Part shown: positions 45,270-55,039 of the stretch, piece by piece
Numbering within the stretch: position 1 is the first letter of the stretch
How the letters are laid out: each line of letters begins with the position of its first letter
From: Limnephilus marmoratus
Lineage: Eukaryota > Arthropoda > Insecta > Trichoptera > Limnephilidae
Length of the DNA: 64,000 bases
Reading direction: 5' to 3'
Assembly: GCA_917880885.1 (NCBI GenBank)
Contig: OU862931.1
Location: 13,279,337 to 13,343,336 of the forward strand
The notes under the pieces: generated by a model
Database searches by the model: none
The model's input: the letters and a program-made list of their open reading frames with translations, nothing else
Told to the model about the DNA's origin: nothing
Position numbers and translations under genes: made by a program

Positions 45270-45465
45270 TAGTATTTTCGTTATTTGTTTTTAAGGTGTT
45301 ATGCCGTGTTGCGCTACCTCCTTCTTTAGCCAAGATCCGGCAGATCCGGTAGATGTCTGCCGGATTTGCCCTGATGATGGACACTGCAACGCTGTCCGAA
45401 ACGTTGGCTAAAGAAGGAGGTAGCGCAACACGGCAAAACACCCCAAAAACAAATAACGAAAATAC
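45270..45465. repeat. Long inverted repeat around a ribozyme-like core
   Basis: Arms of about 63 bp (45270-45333 and 45402-45465) contain GCGCTACCTCCTTCTTTAGC and its complement, with about five mismatches, separated by a 68-bp spacer. The right arm and what follows (AATAACGAAAATACTTTTGG) recur at 52553-52612 without the left arm. Confidence 0.88.
45368..45408 (+). ncRNA. Hammerhead-ribozyme-like motif inside the palindrome
   Basis: GCC, CTGATGA (45371-45377), extra T, GGACA/TGTCC helix II around a nine-base loop, GAAA (45398-45401), ACGT as self-complementary helix III, T, GGC pairing with the first GCC. The core is complete, but within a single molecule helix III cannot form, so only a dimer could cut. 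It shares the one extra base with the PLE motifs. Confidence 0.5.
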
Positions 45466-46190
45466 TTTTGGCCGTAAAAATCTTATAACGTACCAAACAT
45501 ATAATACTTTCTTCTTACACATTGGACAGGACCCCACCACTTTCCCAACTGCGTTATAAAGAAACATATGTGGTTTCGTCCTTCACCGCACACGCCAAGA
45601 ATCTATTTTATTGAACGAAGCTACATTTATTTGAACGACTCTAGACCCTACAATGTTCATGCATACGGGGTTAGAAAGCAGTATGCAAGTACTTACATTA
45701 AAATAATACAAAAGAATAACAAGTATATACAGTAAGTAAAAAAATCAGTCCAGTTTTGGAGAAGAAAAATGGGGAACACCAAACCTCAATTATGATAAAT
45801 TTATTTAGGTATTATCAGCCTGAGATGCAGTTTTCCTTCGCTGAGTATTCGAAGGACTAAGAGCTACAGTGACAGTAACAGTTTGGTAAAATACCTACTG
45901 TTTAAGTTTTTCCAACACCGGGTTTCCTCTTAAGTTCGATTGTCGGTCAAGCTGCCAATCGCTCTAGCCTCTTTTTTAGTGAAAAATTGCCTTTCTTTGC
46001 TTTTGAGAGGTGCAAGAATCATTCTCGAGCAAAAAAAAATCCGTCGAAGAGTACCTATAGATACGAATAAATAATATTATCCTGTACTATTGTTTATAAT
46101 TATTATGTAAATATTCGAATTGTTATATTAAAAACATAATAAAAAAGCTTTAAATTACTTTTTATTTACAAAAAACGTGGATTTTAATAA

Positions 46191-46873
46191 TCCTACTAAT
46201 ATTATAAAGACGAAAGTTTGTATGGATGTATGTATTTATGGATGTATGGATGTTTGTAACTCTTTCACGGAAAAAATACTGAAAAGAATTTAAAAATTCT
46301 TTCACTAATAGAAAGCTACATTATTTGCTAATAATATAGGCTATATATATTAGTAAGCTCTGGCGGTATGAATAAGCTGTGGCGTTATGAAATTATTTAT
46401 CATACGTTTTCTGTCCCTAACAAAATCGAGTTATTGCAAACGTCAGAAGAAAAGCAAGCAAATTGTTGCCTTGGAAATGATGTTTTTTTTTTAACTAGGC
46501 AATTCATCCTAAAAAGAGTGCTTTGTTGGCGTCGTAGTTAATATCTATCTCTAAAAATTAATCGCCGAAATGTATGTATGCGCTTAATTTCCGAACAACT
46601 GCACCAAATTGGATAAGTCTTTTTATTTCTTCGTCATTTTCTATAAAACTACTGCTGTGCTCTGGCTTTATGAAATTTGTATAAAAAATTGTAATAGGTG
46701 GCACGCAAGCAGTTTGAAAACTTAATGTAAAGAGGTGGGAGAGGGTGGGGGGAGGGTTGGTTTGAAGGGTTGGTGAGGGGGAGGGGAATGGGGAGAGGGG
46801 GAGAGTGTGGTAGCATATAGTAGAGGGGGAATCCCCCTAATACCAGGCGAGCAAAGGCGCGGGATAAAGCTAG
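46191..46873 (+). mobile_element. Helitron-like non-autonomous element
   Basis: It begins TCCTACTAATATTATAAA after an A and ends ATAAAGCTAG before a T, matching the 5' TC, 3' CTRR and A/T insertion rule of Helitrons. A hairpin (AGGGGG AAT CCCCCT, about 46824-46838) lies about 32 bases before the end. The start and GCGAAAG-type phrase (here GACGAAAGTTTGTATG) resemble the widespread insect Helitron family known from Lepidoptera as Lep1. No coding capacity. Confidence 0.7.
46732..46812 (+). repeat. G-rich tract with quadruplex potential
   Basis: About 80 bases with many runs of three to six G on the plus strand (GGGTGGGGGGAGGG and GGGGGAGGGG among them) inside the Helitron-like element. Confidence 0.8.
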
Positions 46874-46879
46874 TGTGTA

Positions 46880-47439
46880 ATAATTGTGGTTTAGATCTAA
46901 AATACTCTCGTAATAAACTTTAAATACAGAATACACTAAGGTCTGTGCTACCTTTTGTGATATTTTTTCACTTGAATTCGATTACGGGTCTAGTAATAAC
47001 AAATTAATTTTCTTTAGAGCCACTTTATTTTTCAGCGGGTTGTTTTTACGGATTCTACCCAAATTCAGATACGTAAGGCTCTCGAGGTCCATTAGGGATG
47101 CGAAGCCTTCCCTAAGATCTTTATCTTTGTCTCACGTCTTTCAGTTTAAGTATTCTGCTCCCCGGAACATTCCGAAAACAAGCAATGTTCTGCGGTGAAT
47201 TATTTTTTCATGGTTTATAGAGAAAAAATAAAGGGAGCTGGTGTTTTAACTAGTGCCTGTAAACGTGAAAAATACACTTTGATTATTATGTAGTCATGCA
47301 TAACCAATCAGTAGTGGTATAATATTGATTAAGCGCTTCTTTCTGCTACCGGATTATAAAATTAATTATAAATGTTTATTCCGGTATGTGGAGAGGTTAG
47401 TGCAGTCCACAAATATCATAAGTAATAAATTATGTGAAA
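46880..47439. other. No gene recognised
   Basis: AT-rich spacer between the Helitron-like element and the RTE fragment. Confidence 0.4.
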
Positions 47440-48262
47440 TAATACATGCCAATAATTAGACCAATAATCGCGAAAACTCCAGATGCTTTACGTAACGCCT
47501 TTATAAATCTTGAAAGCTCTGCCAAAAATATGGGTATCGTAGTAAACCAGCAAAAGACCAAATACATGGCTGTAGGTTGCACCCAACAAATCCCAACTCT
47601 CTCATGTGGAAACCAAAATTTCGAAACGGTACCAAGATTCACATACCTAGGCTCCCTGATAACAAACGACAATAATACCACAGAGGAGATCCAGAAGCGC
47701 ATATTGAACGCAAATCGCTGTTATTTCCGCCTACAAAATCAATTAAAGTCCAGACTGCTGTCTAGAAACACGAAGATATTAGTGTACAAAACACTTATCA
47801 GACCAGTACTTACGTACGCAGCCGAGACTTGGGTAATAACTAAGAAGAATGAGCGAGCACTAGACGTTTTTGAAAGAAAAATTTTGAGGCGCATCTTCGG
47901 ACCGGTTCTAGAAAATGGATTTTGGCGCAGACGCTATAACAATGAGCTCTACACTTTGTTTAAGGAGCTAAACGTTGCAAAATTTATAAAATTGGGAAGA
48001 CTTCGGTGGCTGGGTCATGTGGAGAGAATGACCGAGCATCAAGCACCAAAGTCCCTGCTGAACTCAAGACCAATAGGGCGAAGGAGCCTGGGAAGGCCAA
48101 GACTAAGATGGAGCGACAACGTCCTCAAAGACATATCTATCTTGGAGCATCCAAACTGGAGAGAGCTGGCACAAAACCGAGATGAGTGGAGGAAGACTCT
48201 TGAGGAGGCCAAGACCCACCAGGGGTTGTACAGCCAATAGTGATGATGATGATGATACATGC
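47440..48262 (+). pseudogene. RTE-type LINE, RT C-terminal third, copy 2
   Basis: The frame 47446-48240 (264 residues) begins just after the catalytic box of the RT. It holds KNMGIVVNQQKTKYM, RFTYLGSLI, LIRPVLTYAAETWVI, FERKILRRIFGP, RLRWLGHVERM and the basic tail RRSLGRPRLRW. It ends with (TGA)n at 48240-48259, the usual RTE 3' end. The fragment is 5'-truncated but has no frameshift in its 800 bp, so it is younger than the LINE relics nearby. Copy 1 is 30787-31090. Confidence 0.92.
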
Positions 48263-48394
48263 CAATGCAAATCAATAGAATCTATTGTATTGGTGCTTAA
48301 AGACAATGTCGATTAACAATTAACTTAAATCAAACTTGACCAGGTACCTATTAATTATTTTTCAATATTTATTTATTTAATTTTTCCCTAACTA

Positions 48395-48955
48395 GAAAAT
48401 CAATTCCCCGCAGGACCTATGCCATCTTCTGGAGAGAAAAAAGGTATAAAGGATGGGTAAGAATCTGAGGGTCAGTGTGTCCAGGAGTGACGGACTTATG
48501 AATACATTCCTCCCACCGCGATGCAAGACAATGTTCCGAGAGAGTCCTGCTAGAGCAGTGATTCCCAACCTTTTTTTGACCAGGGACAACTATTATATTT
48601 AGTTGTTCTCACAGGGACCACGAAGGCACAATAATGACAAACTGTTAGTCGCGCAATTAAACGCGTCCTTGCAATTACTATCATTTTGCAATTCAATGTG
48701 CTCTTCTTCGACTTCTTCAGCTACCTCTCCATCATTAATAACAACAGGGTTACGAATCAATTCTTTTGGATTCCTTTCAATTCGTTTTTTGGTAGAATGA
48801 ATAAATGTTTCGTGGACCACATTTCTGATCTCGCGGGCCACCCGTGGTCCACGGACCACCGGTTGGGAACCACTGCGTAGAGAGACCAAAAAGTCACCGC
48901 ACCCAGTCAGGACACCTTGTAACTTGTAAGTATTTTAGGCGGTACTCCCAATTGA
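48395..48955 (-). mobile_element. Short repeat family S, minus copy split by a hAT-like MITE
   Basis: 48395-48555 matches the reverse complement of the long variant (GGATGGGTAAGAATCTGAGG, CATTCCTCCCACCGCGATGC). After the MITE the match resumes with GAGAGACCAAAAAGTC (48880 onward) and fades by about 48955. Confidence 0.7.
48556..48876. mobile_element. hAT-like MITE
   Basis: CAGTGATTCCCAACC at the left and GGTTGGGAACCACTG at the right are terminal inverted repeats of the hAT type; GGTCCACGGACCACC forms an inner dyad near the right end. About 320 bp, no transposase. Flanks CTAGAG and GTAGAG look like a decayed 8-bp target duplication. Confidence 0.8.
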
Positions 48956-48956
48956 A

Positions 48957-49290
48957 ATTTTGGGAGGCGGGAATAGGTACCGTCGCGCCGCCCCGAGAAA
49001 CTTTATTGGAAAACCAACACCTCTGCTATAGATCACCCCAAGTGGTTCGCTACTTTGGTGATTTAGCAGGAGTGTCCGGGTTCATGGGGTGAGGTTTGTC
49101 TAGGTATTGGAGGCGGATGACCAGGACACACTGAACCCCAGATTCCAACCCACTCCCTCAACCCTTTTCCTTCCCAGAACTCTCCTCTCCTTCCTTTCCT
49201 TAAAAAAACCCCCATACAGCATCCCTAAAGATGACATAGGCCCTGAGGGAAATTATTTTTCTCCGGGCCTCCTGTGTGGAGCTCATGTAA
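48957..49290 (+). mobile_element. Short repeat family S, nearly complete plus copy
   Basis: It aligns end to end with 17027-17376: GGGAGGCGGGAATAGGTACC start, AAGTGGTTCGCTAC, CTTTTCCTTCCCAGAACTCT, hairpin GGCCCTGAGGG/CTCCGGGCC (one arm mutated), GAGCTCATGT and a short A tail. It is older than the copy in the Gypsy element. Confidence 0.85.
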
Positions 49291-49380
49291 AAAAAATAAA
49301 AAATTATCAAACGCAACAGAAAAAAATGTTTTACCGAAAAATCGGGAAGAAATCGGTCAATATAATATTAGAAAAATGAA

Positions 49381-49605
49381 ACAATACAACTTTGTATAAA
49401 CCACTAAACTTATATAATGCGTAAATCCGACCGGTTTCGGAACAGACTTTCCTTCTTCAGGGAAAGCTTATACTAATTTGACAGTTTCGAACAATGTTTT
49501 ATTATGGTAGGGGTGGAGCCGTTGCTAGTTATTAATGTAGATTGGGTGGGTAGGTATTAATGTAGAGTGGGTGGGTAGGGGAACAAATCCATGATTGGAC
49601 TAAAG
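49381..49605 (-). mobile_element. PLE 3' end, second family
   Basis: On the minus strand this has C-rich CCCACCCA repeats, a hammerhead-like core (49430-49465), and an end (GTGGTTTATACAAAGTTG then TTGTTTCATTT) homologous to the end of the PLE at 21015-21048 (GTGGTGTTTTACAAAGTGTG). No protein remains. A 25-bp duplication (TATTAATGTAGA plus TTGGGTGGGTAGG units) lies at 49529-49578. Confidence 0.7.
49430..49465 (-). ncRNA. Hammerhead-ribozyme-like motif at the second PLE end
   Basis: Minus strand: TTTCC, CTGAAGA (position 7 of the core is free, so A is acceptable), extra A, GGAA/TTCC helix II with a six-base loop, GAAA, then ACCGGT as a fully self-complementary helix III, C, and GGA pairing with TCC. 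Same plan as 10473-10513, different sequence in all helices. Confidence 0.55.
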
Positions 49606-50160
49606 AACAATATTTTTTGTTTGTAATTTATTTTTATTTATTGAAGAAACAAACAGTACATTATTTACAGTGGTGAAATTTTTTTACAGTTATTAAGTAT
49701 AATTCAAGGTGGGTACCTATGATATGTTTCATTGAAGTGTCTTATTTATATTAAGTGATTACCGGGTGATGTGCGTAGTGGGTGTGTGTGTGTGTGTGTG
49801 TGTGAGTACGTCTGTAGATGTGAGAAGTGGTGATGTATATATGTATGTATGCGCCTTGAATAATTTACATTATTAACATGATGCTCTTTTTAAATTTGGG
49901 AAGTGAATCGGAGAAAATGTCGATGTTAGAATTTAGACAAACATTATTGAACATATGAAGAGCACGGTTCATTGGCGAATTAGTTGCTGCGTTTGTTTTA
50001 TAATTATGCATGTGAAATAATTCTGTACGACGTGTACATCTTAAAGGAATGTTAAAATTAATTAGGGAAAGAAGTTCGGTAGAGTCGATGTTATTATTTA
50101 AAATTCTAAGTATAAATATTAAATCAGCTATTGCTCGCCTTTGTTGCAAAGTTTTAAATG
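49606..50160 (-). pseudogene. LINE 3' end, RT C-terminal fragment
   Basis: The minus frame 50149-49865 (94 residues) reads RRAIADLIFILRILNN, LLSLINFNIPLRCTRRTELF, NSPMNRALHMFN and FSDSLPKFKKSI, the characteristic C-terminus of Jockey/CR1-type RTs. The 3' UTR includes (CA)n (about 49782-49804) and ends near an AATAAA motif at about 49635. 5'-truncated. Confidence 0.85.
49782..49804. repeat. (GT)n microsatellite
   Basis: Eleven to twelve uninterrupted GT units in the 3' UTR of the LINE fragment. Confidence 0.95.
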
Positions 50161-50349
50161 AAAATATTCAACGTTAATTTTTTTAGATTGTTTGTCGCAG
50201 GTTTTGCTTTGATATCAGTTCGAAGGGAAAGAAGATAAAACAACCAAAAATAGTGGGATCACCGTAATTAAAATTGTATTTCTAATTCAAACTAATTAAA
50301 CTTGTTTATTTTTTTAACTTTATGAGTAAAATCTCAAATTATAATATTT

Positions 50350-50660
50350 AATTAAATGAAGACAATATTAGCGAAACACAATCGAAAATCTGGAGACAGA
50401 AAAATCAGAAAAAGATATTGGTTCCGCTGGGACATATATATAAAGATAGCAGCCAATAATATGTGCGTTTAGATAATATAGTTCTTAGTCGAAATATGAT
50501 AAAGTTAAAAGTGACCGAATTTGATATGGGTTCCGTAGCTCAATCGGTAGAGCACTTGCCATGTAAGCAAAGGTTCCTGGGTTCGTGTCCCAGCGGAGTC
50601 AATATATTTTCTGTCTCCAGATTTTCGATTGAGTTTCGCTAATATTGTCTTCATTTAATT
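50350..50660. mobile_element. TIR element V1 enclosing a tRNA-like sequence
   Basis: 54-bp terminal inverted repeats with one mismatch (50350-50403 and 50607-50660; AATTAAATGAAGACAATATT at the outer end). Inside lies the tRNA-like sequence 50529-50600. No coding frame. Flanks show no clear target duplication and resemble those of the neighbouring unit, so the mobile unit may be larger. Confidence 0.85.
50529..50600 (+). tRNA. tRNA-like sequence (not a normal tRNA gene)
   Basis: A full cloverleaf can be drawn: seven acceptor pairs (GGTTCCG with CGGAGTC, two G-T), D stem GCTC/GAGC, T arm CTGGG TTCGTGT CCCAG. The anticodon arm is weaker: CTTGC against GCAAA, loop CATGTAA, anticodon position TGT, but base 33 is A instead of T and the T loop is altered. 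A-box (TAGCTCAATCGG) and B-box (GGTTCGTGTCC) are near consensus. It looks like a captured or decayed tRNA that might still attract RNA polymerase III. Confidence 0.55.
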
Positions 50661-50670
50661 AAAAATTAAA

Positions 50671-50975
50671 CTCATATTTCTAATTCAAAAGCGATATTTT
50701 TTCTGGATACCAGCTATTTATAAGCCAATTTTTATTTTTGAACAACATTAGTAAAACCTTAAATTGTAATATTTAATCATTTAAGACTACACCTAGGAAT
50801 TAAACCCAGGACCTGTGCCTTGCTGGGGCACTGTTCTAACCACTGAGTACGATACAGTTAAATATGACCAAAGAGGATAGGGTCGAAAAAGCTTAATGCG
50901 ATAGAATCACTTTCTCATTTTTCTCTTTCAAATTTTCGTTTGAAAGTCTCTAATGTAGTCTTCAATAATTGACTT
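50671..50975. mobile_element. TIR element V2, adjacent related unit with minus-strand tRNA-like sequence
   Basis: The right end (about 50932-50972, TTTTCGTTTGAAAGTCTCTA, TAGTCTTCA) aligns with the right end of V1, and the left flank (AAATTGTAATATTTAATC) with the left flank of V1. The interior (about 50772-50850) on the minus strand has GTGGTTAGAACAG, anticodon stem GTGCC/GGCAC with loop CCAGCAA, and T arm CTGGG TTTAATT CCTAG. Base 33 is again not T, and the acceptor stem is not convincing. Confidence 0.55.
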
Positions 50976-51577
50976 GTGTAGAATCAAATGCAGCATTCTC
51001 CACTTTTCTTCAAAAATGGACTAATGATGCAACTTTGTTTATGATTCACTCTGTTACCTAGAAAAGCAGTTATTTGGCATTAAAACCAACTCTTTATGCT
51101 TTAAAAAACCATTTTAAAAATTGCGTTAGTATCAAAGGCAGCAATCTCCAACGCACTTAAGAAACAAAACCAGCATTCTCCATTTTGACCAATGGTAAGC
51201 CTCCATTTGATCACGTGACAACATGGCCGCCCTTACAAAATTGTATAGTCGTGTGTTGAATCTGTCGCTCTAATTTTACTTTTTTTAATAGTTCGGAGTG
51301 AATTTAGAAATAAAAACAAGATGCCAGTGTGATTATGGACTCTCACCCTTCATGCGTGCCCAAGAAAAACGCAAGGAAGAAGTCAAGGAATCCAGAAAAA
51401 TGGAAAGCAAAATTCTAAGATGAGCTGTCATAAAATACCGTTTATTTCAGAGGCGTGGAGTGGCAAATGATTTTTTTAGGTGTTAATTAAAATTCTTAAA
51501 ATTAAATTAATATGCATTAACATGTTTTACTTTTATAATTAAATCTAGGATTCATAGCATTGCACATAAACATTCCG

Positions 51578-51579
<2 letters not shown>
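50976..51579. other. No gene recognised
   Basis: AT-rich. The phrase TCAAA(T/G)GCAGCA(A/T)TCTCC occurs here (about 51131 and near 50985) and again at about 52850-52895, so a dispersed low-level repeat is present. Confidence 0.4.
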
Positions 51580-51608
<29 letters not shown>

Positions 51609-51780
51609 TATTTCGCATAAAATTATACAATGAAACATATGTGGAAACTTTGACTAGCCAACTAGGAATGGATCCTGTTTTAGGCCAGTCAAATTGACAA
51701 ATTTAGTTCATATCATAATTTCATATTACATTGATAAATTATATAACCATATTATTTATTGAATGAAACAAGTGTTACGA
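51580..51780 (-). repeat. LINE 3' UTR with (TTA)n tail
   Basis: (TAA)8 at 51580-51606 is followed on the plus strand by TTTATTTCGCATAAAATTAT and a region with ACTAGCCAACTAGG. Read on the minus strand, it looks like a LINE 3' UTR ending in a microsatellite. No coding part was recognised. Confidence 0.45.
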
Positions 51781-52039
51781 TTAAATTCCTCGTAGAAGCT
51801 TTAGTTAATAACTACAATTTTGAACTCATAAAAAAAAAAGAATAAGCGAAGAGAAAAAAACAATGTCTTAAAGTACAGATTTAGTATCGAATGCTTGTTT
51901 AACAATAGATAAATGTATTACATGTAGTTCATGCGTTACATTGAAAGTTTTGCGAGTTTCAAGCCAATTTTGATCAAAATAATTAACCTTCATCATTTTT
52001 CTTCATTTTTTAAATTTTCTCTTTTAATATTATTATTTT

Positions 52040-52235
52040 TTGAAGTGAAAGCTTCTTTAGCACCGTTGTGATTTGAAACTCGATGAAACAAAAAAGCGAC
52101 ACTAAAAATCGACAAACGCATACATCTATAGGATTAAGGCTGCGAAAGAATAAGATAATAATTGAACTCCTCTTCGTGCAGTGCTTGTCCCCACTCTTGT
52201 CTACTTAAGTTTTCTGCAGGTTTCATTTGTACCGC
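52040..52235 (+). repeat. Dispersed repeat family R, copy 3
   Basis: It aligns with 5700-5945 (CTTCTTTAGCACCGTTGTGA, GAAACTCGATGAAACAAAA, TCTTGTCTACTTAAGTTT) and continues with TTTCATTTGTACCGCGTGTG, seen also near 21370. Confidence 0.7.
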
Positions 52236-52267
52236 GTGTGTACTGCACACTTGTATTTTTTTACATT

Positions 52268-52690
52268 AGTTCCACACAAGAGGCCCTGAGGAAAATAATT
52301 CCACTCAGGGCTTTTGTCATCTTTGGGGATACTGTGTGAAGGGTCTTTTAAGGAAAAGATGGCGAGAAGGTTCTGGGAAGGAAAAGGGTATTACGGGTGG
52401 GTAGGAATCTGGGGGTCAGTGCGTCCAGAAGTGACGGACGTATAAATCTTTCCCTCCCACTGCGATGTTCCGAAAGACCACAGCTGGAGAAGTCAAAGGG
52501 ACTCCCACAACTATTCTCTCCCGATCCGGCCTGCAAACCAGCACTACATGGCAGAACACCCCAATAACAAATAACGAAAATACTTTTGGCCGTGAAAATC
52601 TAAAATCGTATCTATGGCAGAGGTATTGTTTATCCTATAAATGGTTCCCGGGATGGCGGTACCCATACCCGCCTCCCAAATTCTATACTG
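52268..52690 (-). mobile_element. Short repeat family S, long variant with insertion
   Basis: The reverse complement of the long variant runs from the poly(A) side (TTAGTTCCACACAAGAGGCC) to the start (GGTACCCATACCCGCCTCCC). At 52549-52612 the internal part is replaced by sequence identical in type to 45427-45492 (AACACCCCAATAACAAATAA). Confidence 0.75.
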
Positions 52691-52699
52691 TATGAGTAT

Positions 52700-53380
52700 A
52701 TAACAAAACCTATTTTAATTTTAATTATACTAAAATTAAAATCATAATAATGTAATAATAATCACGAACTTCCCTGTGATTTGGTCGGTCCATTATTGTG
52801 ACATTATATTTATTTGTCAGTATCAAAGTCAGATATCTCCACACGTGTGAGAAACAAAAGCAGCATTCTCCTTAGGTGAGTATCAAATGCAGCAATCTCC
52901 AAAATTAAATCCGTTACAACGAATCAATCAATACAATAAACAAATTCTACTTTGGAAATTATCATAGATAAGCAGTTTCCCTTTTTGAATAAAATTATTT
53001 ACTTAAAAATGTGTGAGAATTGTTGAAATGAAACGTTTTTTTTGGTTTTCTCAAAATAACGCTTTTTGAAGAATGCTGCCTTTGATTCTATACCCCTCAA
53101 TTAACATAATATTATTTGTCAATTCTTGGGAATACAAAGCGTATAAGAGTACAATGTGTGTGTTGTATTCTTAAAAATAAAATACTAATGTGGCGACACA
53201 TCATTATAAACTTCGCCATCAAAAGAGGAATCGAGGAACATCTCCTAATATTCGCGCGCATCGGCAAACCTACTTGCCTAGGTACCTTCCTACCTATACT
53301 GGTCGCGATGTACTTTCTCGCCTGCCGTGCCGGCTGGACGATAATAATATCGCCACCGCCTAGAAAGGTCTGGAGTTTAT
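52700..53380. other. No gene recognised
   Basis: AT-rich up to about 53240, then rising GC. Frames on both strands over 53112-53561 have no known motif. Confidence 0.4.
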
Positions 53381-53384
53381 AAGC

Positions 53385-54060
53385 CGCCTGAATATTCGGC
53401 ACCGGGTATGATCGAGTACCTTCCAGTGTGCACATTGCCGGCGAATGGAACATTACTCCCACCGGTCGCGCTGGTACATATAAAGCGACTAAACTTGGCG
53501 CTAGCTCAGTCAGTCTCACACTAACCGTCGGTCGACACCTCGTCGTAACAGATCTCCGCACAAGTGCTCCTGCAGTGCTCTACACATCCAGGGCAGCTTC
53601 CTGAGGTTCATCACTACGTCTCAGCTACAAGGCCCATCGTGCCTTCAGCTCCGCAGAACAGCTACATCCCGTGACTTACAAGGCTTGCGTCACCTTCAGT
53701 CCAGGGATCAGCTCACCACTTCATGGCACCCCGAAGCCTACCGTGCTTCGCTGCCATGGAAACACGCTCCGCCTCGCCAGGACTACCTGCTGGTGGCTCA
53801 GCTCACCGAGCCACACACCGTTCATCTCCGCGACTTAAAGCGTCGAGCAACGGCCTGGAAGATAGGTCATCTCCACCGCCATGGTGTCGAGCAACTCGCT
53901 GACCTTCACCACACCATCTCCATCACATCCGTACGCCTGCAGCATCTCATCACTGCACCCTGCATACATCTGGTTGCTGCTTCACCGACCCTCGCTACGT
54001 AGCCCAATAAACAACTGACTCATACATCGTCTTGACGCCTTTTATTTCTCGTCCTGTCTC
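53385..54060 (+). other. GC-rich promoter-like island, possible solo LTR
   Basis: The base composition changes sharply to GC-rich. ACATATAAAGCG at about 53476-53487 is a TATA-like box, followed about 30 bases later by GCTCAGTCAGTC, which contains the arthropod initiator TCAGT. An AATAAA at about 54006 lies some 490 bp downstream. TATA, initiator and poly(A) signal in this order fit an LTR, but no TG...CA borders or target duplication could be fixed. The 105-residue frame at 53685-54002 has no known motif. Confidence 0.4.
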
Positions 54061-54369
54061 TGCCGATACGGTCTGCTCCCTCACTAATAATAAGATTCTT
54101 CACAAGTTCGTCGAAGGTGACATCTTTATTCAACTTCCAGAATAAAATGTTTATTTGATAAATATTATTTTTTATTTTATTTCGTTACAACGCGTAACTC
54201 AGCTCCCGAAAAAAACATTATTTGTACAAAATGATATCATAATATCTTCTGATCAAATAAATATTATTACAACTCTTTTTCACGATACTAAAATTTATAT
54301 TATTTTAGCCCATATATTCATTCCAAGAAAATGCTTTGATTTATACTTATAATATTTTCAAAATATAGA

Positions 54370-55037
54370 GTATGATCGCAAAAAAAGAAGAAATTGATAG
54401 ATAAGAAGCTCGGCCGATGTACTTTTCCTTCAAAAAATTGCCAGATCCGTTGTAGATTGCCCAGAACTCTTAGAACAAATACAGATACGAGTTCCAAATA
54501 GACGAACCAGATCAGACACGATTCTTAACCTCCCTCGGTGCAACACAAATTCTAAGCAGAACGCTTTCATCTATCGTGCATCCAACACTTTCAACACACA
54601 CTATACACAATTTGACTTTTTTAACTCTGCACCACACTCCTTAAAATCACACAGACGCTCTCTCGATACTCTACAATAACAATAACTATAGATACCCTCT
54701 AATACAACCACCACTCTATGAACTTCCTTTTTTTTTCTTTTTTTTCTCTTTTAATTTTTGTCACGCATATTTTAACTAATATACCACAACTTAACCGATC
54801 CTTCCCCCTCCATCCCCCCATCCTTCCCCCTCCCTATTCCTACCTAAATAACTCGGCTCTTAAAATGTAATTTTTCATTTGTAAATTTTTTTTTGGAATC
54901 ACTACACTTGTATACAATACCTATGTGGAAACCTGTAAATGGTTCAATTATTGTAACTCAATTACTATATGCTGTTATTAATGTAAACTGTTGGTATCCC
55001 AAATAAATAAAATAAATAAAATAAAAAAATAAAAATT
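54370..55037 (+). pseudogene. LINE 3' end with A-rich tail
   Basis: The broken frame from 54420 reads CPELLEQIQIRVPNRRTRS, FIYRASNTFNTHY and FDFFNSAPHSLKSHRRSL, a Jockey/CR1-type RT C-terminus. A 350-bp 3' UTR follows, ending in AATAAATAAAATAAATAAAA (54998-55037). Only the last part of the element was inserted. Confidence 0.8.
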
Positions 55038-55039
55038 TA

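Noticed and set aside
50529..50600. Functional tRNA gene with TGT anticodon
   Set aside because: The cloverleaf is good, but base 33 is A, one anticodon stem pair is broken, the T loop is altered, and it lies inside a TIR element.
53685..54002. 105-residue frame in the GC-rich island
   Set aside because: His/Leu-rich without known domain; GC-rich sequence has few stops, so the frame is expected.
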